A model generated the notes under the pieces. The model searched no databases. It saw only the letters and a list, made by a program, of their open reading frames with translations, and was not told where the DNA came from. The position numbers were made by a program, and so were the translations under genes. DNA of 64,000 nt from Saccharothrix obliqua (GTDB taxonomy: Bacteria > Actinomycetota > Actinomycetes > Mycobacteriales > Pseudonocardiaceae), in the NCBI RefSeq assembly GCF_019375475.1, contig NZ_JAHXGQ010000007.1, forward strand, positions 62,001 to 126,000. The letters run 5' to 3'. Shown here piece after piece: positions 25,720 through 31,844 of the stretch; position 1 is the stretch's first letter; each line of letters starts with the position of its first letter.

Positions 25720-27611
25720 CCGCCCTGCGCATGGCGTTCAACGAACTGCGCCGCATCACCTCCGGGAAGCTGCCCAAGCTCGCCGTCCTGGCCCTGTGCC
25801 TGGTCCCGCTGCTGTACGCCGCCCTGTACCTGTACGCGAACAAGGACCCGTACGCGAACCTCGGCCAGGTGCCCGCGGCCCTCGTGGTGGAGGACAAGGG
25901 CGCGACCGCGAGCGACGGCACCACCAAGAACGCGGGCCAGGAGGTCGCCGACGAGCTGCTGTCCGGGCGGAAGTTCGACTGGCACCGGGTGAACGCCCGG
26001 GACGCGGAGGACGGCGTCCGCAACGGCACCTACACGTTCGCGCTGACCCTGCCGGAGGACTTCTCCGCGGCGCTGCTCTCGCCCAGCGAGTTCAAGCCCC
26101 GCCAGGGCGTCATCACGCTGACCACCAACGACGCGAACAACTACCTCGGCTCCACCATCGCGAACCAGGTGGTGACGGAGGTGCGGCGCTCGGTGTCGGT
26201 GAAGGTCGGCGCGCAGGCGGCGGACAAGCTGCTGCTGGGCTTCTCCACCATCCACGAGAAGACGGCGGAGGCCGCGGACGGCGCGACGAAGCTCGCCGCC
26301 GGCCAGCAGGACGCGCTCGACGGCGCGCAGAAGCTGGCGGACGGCGCGGCGCCGCTCGCCGACGGCGCGGCGCAGGTGTCGGACGGCCTGCGCCAGCTCC
26401 GCGACCAGACCAAGGACCTGCCGGCGAAGTCGCAGCAGCTCGCGGACGGGGCGCGGCAGGTCGCCGACGGCAACGAGGCGCTCGCCCGGACCGCGGAGGG
26501 GTACGCGGGCAAGGCGCAGACCCTGGCCAACCGGCTCGACCAGTTCAACACCGACGTCGCGAACCGGCTGCGGGCCGCGGGCATCCCCGAGGAGGACGTG
26601 CAGCGCGTGATGCAGGGCCTCGGCGACGCGCGCGCCCCGCTCGACGACGCCAACAGCAAGGTGCAGGGCGCCACCGCGCAGCTCCGGACGCTGGCGAACG
26701 GCGCGCGGCAGGTCGCCGACGGCAACGCCCAGCTCGCCGGGTCCACGCCGGCGCTGGCCGACGCGATCACCCGCCTGAACGACGGCGCGAAGCAGGTCGC
26801 GGACGGCAGCGCCCAGCTCCGCGACGGCGCGGTGGCACTGCGGGACGGCGAGAAGCAGCTCGTGGACGGCTCGAACCAGTTGCGGGACGGCCTCAACGAG
26901 GGCCTCCAGCAGATACCCAACCCCGACGACCCGACCCGCGAGTCGACCGCGGGCACCATCGGCGACCCGGTGAACGTGCACGGCGTCAGCCAGACGGAGG
27001 CGGGCAGCTACGGCGCGGGCCTGGCGCCGTTCTTCCTCGGCCTGGCCACCTGGATCGGCGCGTTCGTGCTGTTCCTGCTGCTCAAGCCGCTGTCGCGCCG
27101 CGGGCTCGCGGCCGGGCAGAACGCGTTGCGGGTGGCGTTGGGCGGCTGGCTGCCCGGTGTGCTGCTGGGCGTGGCGCAGGTGGTGATCATGTTCGCCGTG
27201 GTGACGCTGGTGGTCGGCATCCACCCCACGCACACGTGGGGCTCGCTCGGCTTCCTGCTGCTCATGTCGGCGACGTTCGTGGCGCTCCTGCACGCGTTGA
27301 ACGCGCTGCTCGGCGCGGTCGGCAAGTTCATCGGCCTGGTGCTGCTGATCCTCCAGCTGGTCAGCGCGGGCGGCACGTTCCCGTGGCAGACCATCCCCCA
27401 CCCGCTCTACCCGCTGCACTTCGGGTTGCCGATGGGATACGCGGTCGACGGCCTGCGGCACCTGATGTACGGCGGCCCGCTGGGCAGCGTGGGCAAGGAC
27501 GCGTTGATCCTGGCCGCCTACCTCGTCGGCTCCCTTGCCTTGTCGACGTTCGCCGCGTACAAGCAGCGGGTGTGGACCCCGTCTCGCCTCAAGCCCGAGT
27601 TGGTGCTGTGA
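25716..27611 (+). CDS. YhgE/Pip-family membrane protein (ABC-2-like exporter component)
   Basis: A protein of 631 residues from GTG 25716, overlapping the upstream stop by GTGA. One membrane helix near the N-terminus (about 22-41, AVLALCLVPLLYAALYLYAN) is followed by PYANLGQVPAALVVEDKGA, a typical YhgE/Pip sequence. A long extracytoplasmic part contains many repeats of the ADGAxxLADG / VADGNxxLA type, predicted to form helical hairpins. Five to six helices follow at the C-terminus (from GLAPFFLGLATWIGAFVLFLL). The family includes the phage infection protein Pip of lactococci, EsaA of type VII secretion and drug/lipid exporters; it is commonly next to a TetR gene, as here. The role here is probably export or membrane homeostasis. 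Confidence 0.88.
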   Translation: MTALRMAFNELRRITSGKLPKLAVLALCLVPLLYAALYLYANKDPYANLGQVPAALVVEDKGATASDGTTKNAGQEVADELLSGRKFDWHRVNARDAEDGVRNGTYTFALTLPEDFSAALLSPSEFKPRQGVITLTTNDANNYLGSTIANQVVTEVRRSVSVKVGAQAADKLLLGFSTIHEKTAEAADGATKLAAGQQDALDGAQKLADGAAPLADGAAQVSDGLRQLRDQTKDLPAKSQQLADGARQVADGNEALARTAEGYAGKAQTLANRLDQFNTDVANRLRAAGIPEEDVQRVMQGLGDARAPLDDANSKVQGATAQLRTLANGARQVADGNAQLAGSTPALADAITRLNDGAKQVADGSAQLRDGAVALRDGEKQLVDGSNQLRDGLNEGLQQIPNPDDPTRESTAGTIGDPVNVHGVSQTEAGSYGAGLAPFFLGLATWIGAFVLFLLLKPLSRRGLAAGQNALRVALGGWLPGVLLGVAQVVIMFAVVTLVVGIHPTHTWGSLGFLLLMSATFVALLHALNALLGAVGKFIGLVLLILQLVSAGGTFPWQTIPHPLYPLHFGLPMGYAVDGLRHLMYGGPLGSVGKDALILAAYLVGSLALSTFAAYKQRVWTPSRLKPELVL

Positions 27612-28198
27612 CCGCCGCGCGCGCCGGCCGCACGGCCTCCTCCAAGCAGAAGCTGTTCGACGCCGCGCTCAAGCTGGTCGGCGAGCGCGGCGCGGCGAGC
27701 GTCACGGTGGACGAGATCGCCGCCGAGGCCGGTGTCGCGAAGGGCACCGTCTACTACAACTTCGCCAGCAAGGACGCCCTCGTCGACGCCCTGCTGCGGC
27801 ACGGCGTGGAGCTGCTGGCCACGCGGTTGCGGGAGGCCGAGCGCGAGGCGGACACCGAGCGGGCGCTGGAGTCCCTGGTGGACGGGGTGCTCGGGTTCTT
27901 CGGCGAGTACCCGGCGTTCGGCCAGCTCCTGGTGAGCGAGCTGTGGCGGACGCCGGGCCAGTGGCACGGCACGCTCAGCCTGCTGCGTGACGACATCGTG
28001 TCCATCCTGCGCGGCCAGATGCAGCGGCTGTCCGCCGAGGGCGGGCTGCCCGAGGGCGTGCAGGTGGGCACCGCGTCGGCGGCGTTGTTCGGCACGCTGC
28101 TGGTGGTCGCCCTGGACTGGCAGGTGTTCCAGCCGGAGCGGACGCTCGCCGAGGTGCGCGAGGCGGTGCTCCTCCTGGTGCGCGGCCTCCGGCCCTGA
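27608..28198 (+). CDS. TetR/AcrR-family transcriptional regulator
   Basis: About 196 residues from GTG 27608, again GTGA-overlapped with the gene before, so three genes are translationally linked. The HTH is seen in SVTVDEIAAEAGVAKGTVYYNFASKDALV (cited family pattern: I-A-x-x-A-G-V-x-x-G-T-x-Y-x-x-F/N). The C-terminal ligand domain starts after residue ~60 (LLRHGVELLATRLREAERE). It most likely represses its own operon through the palindrome at 24767-24790. The inducer is unknown but may be a hydrophobic compound exported or sensed by the YhgE partner. Confidence 0.9.
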   Translation: MTAARAGRTASSKQKLFDAALKLVGERGAASVTVDEIAAEAGVAKGTVYYNFASKDALVDALLRHGVELLATRLREAEREADTERALESLVDGVLGFFGEYPAFGQLLVSELWRTPGQWHGTLSLLRDDIVSILRGQMQRLSAEGGLPEGVQVGTASAALFGTLLVVALDWQVFQPERTLAEVREAVLLLVRGLRP

Positions 28199-28214
28199 CC
28201 CGGCCCCCGGAACC

Positions 28215-28823
28215 TCAGAACCGCGCCGCCCACGTGTCGACGTCGCCCACCTGGTGCACGGACGGCGCCTTGCCCTCCACCGCCCGCCGCACCGCCGCCA
28301 GCACCCCCACCGACGCCTCCTCGTGGCTGAGCCAGCGGGTGCCCCGGCCGTGCCGCACGATGCCGAGCACCACCTGCTGGGTCGGGTGGCCGGGCAGCAC
28401 CGGGTCGGGCAGGCCGTGCCGGGAGCTGATGCCGCTGCTGTCGTGCACCTCCACGACGGGCGCGTCGGGCGCGAGCAGCGGCGCGACCGCGCGCAGCACC
28501 GGTTCGCGGTAACTGGGGTGCACCCAGGCCACCAGCAGGTCGGCGGGCGCGGCGAGCACCTCGCGCACGCGTTCGGCCAGCTCGTCGGGACGCGCCCAGT
28601 CGGCACGCACCCACCGGCCGCCCTCGGCCGCGGCCTGCGAGTCCGCCTCGGTCCGCGACTGCGGCACCTGCCCCGGCCGACCGAGCGCCGCGCGGGCGGC
28701 CGTGCCCGCGCGCGGCGGTCTGCGGGAGGGCAGGACGACCTGCCAGCCCTGCGCGAGCAGTTCGTCCGCGCACCCCTTCAGCATCCCGGTGCCACCCAGC
28801 ACCAGCGCCGTCCGCCCGCTCAT
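28215..28823 (-). CDS. Rossmann-fold SDR/NAD(P)-binding-like protein
   Basis: About 202 residues from ATG 28823, overlapping the upstream gene by ATGA. The N-terminus TALVLGGTGMLKGCADELLAQGW is a Rossmann G-G-T-G-M-x-x-x dinucleotide-binding loop, as in short NAD(P)-binding SDR-like proteins. The middle has WVRADWARPDELAERV and DLLVAWVHPSYREP in the strand 3-4 positions, but I do not see the catalytic Y-x-x-x-K. The protein is shorter than classical SDRs. It may be a binding or sensing protein rather than an oxidoreductase. It shares a message with the P-loop kinase gene upstream. Confidence 0.7.
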   Translation of the reverse strand: MSGRTALVLGGTGMLKGCADELLAQGWQVVLPSRRPPRAGTAARAALGRPGQVPQSRTEADSQAAAEGGRWVRADWARPDELAERVREVLAAPADLLVAWVHPSYREPVLRAVAPLLAPDAPVVEVHDSSGISSRHGLPDPVLPGHPTQQVVLGIVRHGRGTRWLSHEEASVGVLAAVRRAVEGKAPSVHQVGDVDTWAARF

Positions 28824-29416
28824 CGCACCGACTCCTCGCCCCGCTCCGCCGCGCGCCGGAGGGGCCCGGCACGCCACTGGTCGACCTCACGCTGCCCGCG
28901 CAGCCGGACCACCGCCACCCGGGCGCCGTGCTCGCCCGCCAGGACCGCCGCGATCCGCCGGCGGGTGTGGTCGTGGGAACGCCACGCCCACCGCAACAGA
29001 TGTTCCCGGTCCGTGAAGACCGTGTGGAGGGGTGGCTCGACGTTGCCATTCCACAGTTCCTGCCGACGCACGCGGCGGAGCACGGTGCGCACCACCACCC
29101 GGCGCAACGCGGTGCGCCGCGGGTGGTCCAGCCAGACCAGCGTGTCGGCGTGCGCCAGCAGCAGCGGTCGGACCGCCGTGTACTGCCACTCGGTGGCCCA
29201 CGTCGCGCGCCGGACCAGGTCCCGGACGTCGGCCTCGAACTCGGGGCGCGGCGTCCACCGTGGACCGTGGAACAACGAGTCCATCTCCACATAGGACAGG
29301 CCGAGCACGGCCGCGACGCTCCTGGCCATCGTGGACTTGCCCGCGCCGGAGGTGCCCGCGACCAGCACCCGCCGCGGCGGGTGCGGCAACTCGTCGGTAG
29401 GTCCTAACAGCGGCAC
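28820..29416 (-). CDS. P-loop kinase-like protein (FlaR/adenylate-kinase-like), with TTA codon
   Basis: A protein of 198 residues starting at GTG 29416; TAGCCT (29423-29428) six bases upstream suggests a leaderless start and supports this choice over GTG at codon 17. P-loop: RRVLVAGTSGAGKSTMARSVA. YVEMDSLFHGPRWTPRPEFE follows, the D-x-L-x-x-x-x-x-W arrangement of the small 'DNA topology modulation'/FlaR-like kinase family, and LVWLDHPRRTALRRVVVRTV resembles its LID region. The fourth codon is TTA (29405-29407), a rare leucine codon in high-GC actinomycetes that can make translation depend on the bldA tRNA. Substrate unknown. It overlaps the SDR-like gene by 4 bp. Confidence 0.78.
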   Translation of the reverse strand: MPLLGPTDELPHPPRRVLVAGTSGAGKSTMARSVAAVLGLSYVEMDSLFHGPRWTPRPEFEADVRDLVRRATWATEWQYTAVRPLLLAHADTLVWLDHPRRTALRRVVVRTVLRRVRRQELWNGNVEPPLHTVFTDREHLLRWAWRSHDHTRRRIAAVLAGEHGARVAVVRLRGQREVDQWRAGPLRRAAERGEESVR

Positions 29417-29422
29417 CGGGCA

Positions 29423-29428
29423 AGGCTA
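29423..29428 (-). promoter_or_regulatory. Putative -10 of a leaderless promoter (kinase-like gene)
   Basis: Minus-strand TAGCCT, then TGCCCG, then GTG 29416. No ribosome site is present between them. Confidence 0.45.
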
Positions 29429-29535
29429 CCGTCGTGCCGCAAGCCCCTCGCCGGGCTTTCCGCCGACCATCACCCGATCGTGCGTGGCAGGCCGAAACCG
29501 CTGGTAGCGACATTGTCGGTAGGCGATTTTCGTCC

Positions 29536-30135
29536 TCAGTGGACGGCTCGTGGAAGAGTGTCCAGGTGCCGGCCCAGCACGGCGCGCATGACGTCGGGCG
29601 TGATCAGGTCCGGTTGGAGCACGGCGTCCACGGCCAGCCCGTCGAGCAGCGCGGCCAGCCGCTCGGCCTCCACGGCGACCTCCGCCGCGCCGACGCCCTC
29701 CAGCACCCGGCGCGCGATCGCGCGGATGCCCTCGTGCAGCCGCCGCGCCGCCGGGGCGAGCGCCGGGCGGGTGCGTGCGGCGTTGGTGAACTCCAGCCAC
29801 ACCACCGCCTCGTCGTGCCGGTCCGGGTCGAGCGGCAGGAGTTCGCCGAGGAGGTCTTCGACGGCGGCGCGGCGGTCCGCCGCGGCGGTCGCCGCGTAGA
29901 CCTGGTTGACGCGGGCCATCAGGCGGCGCTCCACGCGGGCGATCAGCTCGTCGAGCGCGAAGGTGAGCAGTTCGTCGTGGTTGGTGAAGTAGTGCCGCAC
30001 GGAGCCGATGGCCAGGTCGGCGGCTTCGGCGACGTTGCGCAGCGACGCCTGCTCCAGGCCCTGGGCGCGGACGACCCGGAACACCGCCTCGGCGACGGCA
30101 CGGCGGCGGGCGTCGGCATCCACGAGTTTCGGCAC
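29536..30135 (-). CDS. TetR-family transcriptional regulator
   Basis: A protein of 199 residues from GTG 30135. The HTH lies near residues 30-50: ASLRNVAEAADLAIGSVRHYF. The C-terminal part carries WLEFTNAARTRPALAPAARRLH, which resembles the TetR_C subgroup of AcrR-type repressors acting on transporters. It is divergent from a small membrane protein gene, 59 bp away, with a two-layer palindrome centred between them, so it probably represses both itself and the neighbour. Confidence 0.88.
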   Translation of the reverse strand: MPKLVDADARRRAVAEAVFRVVRAQGLEQASLRNVAEAADLAIGSVRHYFTNHDELLTFALDELIARVERRLMARVNQVYAATAAADRRAAVEDLLGELLPLDPDRHDEAVVWLEFTNAARTRPALAPAARRLHEGIRAIARRVLEGVGAAEVAVEAERLAALLDGLAVDAVLQPDLITPDVMRAVLGRHLDTLPRAVH

Positions 30136-30140
30136 GTTCG

Positions 30141-30179
30141 TAGCATACCCGTGCTAAGTTATTTGGCACAGTCATGCTA
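30141..30179. promoter_or_regulatory. Concentric palindromic operator between tetR and membrane gene
   Basis: TAGCAT (30141-30146) pairs with ATGCTA (30174-30179), and GTGCTAA (30151-30157) pairs with TTGGCAC (30163-30169, one mismatch); both share the same centre at 30160. The two-layer symmetry suits a TetR dimer-of-dimers site. Distance to the downstream GTG 30195 leaves room for AAAGGGGGAA. Confidence 0.6.
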
Positions 30180-30194
30180 CAAAGGGGGAAGCTC

Positions 30195-30668
30195 GTGCTG
30201 GTCTGGGTGTTGGTCGCGGCAGCCGTGATCGCGGTGGTGGTGAAGCGCTTCGTCGGGGAGCCGTTGAACGCGCGCGACCTGTTCGTGCCGCCGGTCGTCC
30301 TGCTGGGGATCGGCGTCTACTCGGTGACCAAGGTGCCGCTCACCGCGACGGACGTGCTGTGGCTGGTCGGCGGCGCCGTCGTCGGGTTCGGGTTCGGCGC
30401 GCTGCGCGGCAGCACGACCCGGCTGTTCACGCGGGACGGCGTGCTGTGGCAGCGGTACACGCCGTGGACGCTGGTGGTGTGGGTCGTCTCGCTGGCCGCC
30501 AACTTCGGCGTCGGCTACCTGGCCACCACCGGCGGCGCGCACGCCGACACCCGGCCGATGACGTTGTCCGTCGGCGTCGGCCTGCTCGGCGAACTGGTCC
30601 CGGTGGGGTTGCGCGCGCTCCGCTCCGGCGTGCCGTTCGCACCGGAACCACGCCGCCCGCGGCGGTGA
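30195..30668 (+). CDS. Small membrane protein (DUF1453/CcdC-like)
   Basis: About 157 residues from GTG 30195, chosen because AAGGGGGAA lies 5-8 nt upstream; ATG 30174 would put the start inside the operator. About four to five membrane helices (VLVWVLVAAAVIAVVV, LLGIGVYSVTKV, LWLVGGAVVGFGFGAL, PWTLVVWVVSLAANFGVGYL, a final one with VGLLGELVPVGLRA). The pattern RGSTTRLFTRDGVLWQRYTPWTL, between helices 3 and 4 (shown here in part), resembles DUF1453/CcdC-type proteins. Function unknown. Likely controlled by the divergent TetR. Confidence 0.72.
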   Translation: MLVWVLVAAAVIAVVVKRFVGEPLNARDLFVPPVVLLGIGVYSVTKVPLTATDVLWLVGGAVVGFGFGALRGSTTRLFTRDGVLWQRYTPWTLVVWVVSLAANFGVGYLATTGGAHADTRPMTLSVGVGLLGELVPVGLRALRSGVPFAPEPRRPRR

Positions 30669-30719
30669 CGCGGCTCGATCAGGGGGCGCCGCGTGCGAAG
30701 ACCGACGCCCCGGCCGACC

Positions 30720-30992
30720 TCACGACTGCCGGGTGACCGTGATCGTCCGGGCGGGCCGGTCGGACTTCACCACCTGCCCGACCACCTCGATCGCGGAGTT
30801 CTGCGACTTGACGGGTATCTCGACCCAGTGGCCGCCGCCACCGGCGTACTCCACCTCGACCTTCCAGCCGACCTCGGCACGCCGGCGCAGTCGAGCCTCC
30901 CTGGCGAGCTTGACCGCGTACGCCACCGCGACCACCACACCCGTCGCGGAGCTGATACCGCCACCGATCACCGCAGAAGCCAAAGATGACAT
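30720..30992 (-). CDS. Small single-span membrane protein, unknown
   Basis: About 90 residues from ATG 30992. The ATG overlaps the TGA of the upstream gene (TGATG), so the two are probably coupled. Residues ~5-30 form a hydrophobic stretch (LASAVIGGGISSATGVVVAV), then a basic cluster (REARLRRRAEVGWK) suggesting an in-orientation, then a beta-looking tail with EVEYAGGGGHWVEIPVKSQNS and ARTITVTRQS. I do not recognise the family. It recalls the small partner proteins found beside predicted effectors in actinobacteria but I cannot name it. Confidence 0.5.
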   Translation of the reverse strand: MSSLASAVIGGGISSATGVVVAVAYAVKLAREARLRRRAEVGWKVEVEYAGGGGHWVEIPVKSQNSAIEVVGQVVKSDRPARTITVTRQS

Positions 30993-31438
30993 CACCGACC
31001 AGCCGCCAATCCGACGTTTGCCGCGCTCGACAGCACGGAGAAGCAGAACAGAATTATCGACGCGTTCACCACGGCGGAGGGCTCGGAGAACGGGACCTGG
31101 ATGTAGGCCAACGAGTTGAACATGCAGCACAAAATCCCGCAGAACCCGGCGAAAGCCCGGAACACCCGGCCGCTGCCGGGAAACGGCACGAAGAACAGCT
31201 CGCCCAGCGCGGCGGCCGATATCGCCGCGGAGGAGATCAGCAGCTCACCCTTCGCCAGGGACTTCTCGATGGCCAACCCCTCGGGGGACATCAGCGCCTT
31301 GAGCCCGTCCACGAACAACGGCAGGATCCCGATCAGCACGCCGAACAGGACCCACCAGGTCAGCTTGTGGACCACCACCTGCCGCCTGGAATCAGGCCCG
31401 CGCCGCTCGGGGATGACAACCGTCCCGCCGATGCTCAA
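30992..31438 (-). CDS. Membrane protein of unknown function, coupled to the next small gene
   Basis: About 148 residues if TTG 31438 is the start, preceded by GGGGGG; the frame is open further upstream, so the N-terminus is uncertain. Four hydrophobic segments can be seen: WWVLFGVLIGILPLFVDGL, LLISSAAISAAALGELFFV, GFCGILCCMFNSLAYIQV and AVVNASIILFCFSVLSSAAN. The Cys pair GILCC is unusual. There is no family I recognise. The region is less GC-rich and less codon-biased than the neighbourhood, so it may be acquired. Stop and next start overlap as TGATG. Confidence 0.5.
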   Translation of the reverse strand: MSIGGTVVIPERRGPDSRRQVVVHKLTWWVLFGVLIGILPLFVDGLKALMSPEGLAIEKSLAKGELLISSAAISAAALGELFFVPFPGSGRVFRAFAGFCGILCCMFNSLAYIQVPFSEPSAVVNASIILFCFSVLSSAANVGLAAGR

Positions 31439-31844
31439 CCCGACCCCCCACCTTCGCGATCTGAGAAAACAATCGGCGGCCCGGTGTTCTGCGCCACCAA
31501 TCCTTCGCACACAACAGATCGACATCGTCCATCGTACGTTACGGCCACGCGGAGCCACCACGCACGTTCACTCGAACGGCCGAGAAACAAGTCCGCTGTT
31601 GTGTGACCTGCGCAGCCGCTCGACCGCACTACCGCGGCAGCGGATCGAGAATCGCTCGACAATTCCACGTCAAACAGGTGTTGCCGGGCCGAATAGAATA
31701 GGTTTCGCCGGGTATGGAGCCACCGAGTATGACACCACCGGGAGGCCCGCAGCGAACCGCCGCAGACCCCCGGCCACGCCCCGGCGAACCGCCGCGGACC
31801 CCCGGCCACACCCGGTACGCTGCCGCGGACCTCCCCGCCGATCC
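31439..31844. other. Intergenic stretch without a confident gene
   Basis: About 400 bp between the coupled membrane genes and the polA 3' end. The base composition is less GC-rich in its left half. A 26-bp direct repeat with period 32 occurs at 31752-31777 and 31784-31809 with one mismatch. A minus-strand frame across 31435-31809 has no start site support and no protein-like composition, so I do not call it. No terminator with a T tract is seen after polA. Confidence 0.5.

Noticed and set aside
30174..30194. ATG 30174 as the start of the DUF1453-like protein
   Set aside because: It forms part of the palindromic operator, and the ribosome site AAGGGGGAA lies after it and ahead of GTG 30195.
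31435..31809. A minus-strand frame of about 124 codons
   Set aside because: No start-site support, low-quality composition, and it spans a direct repeat; treated as noncoding.
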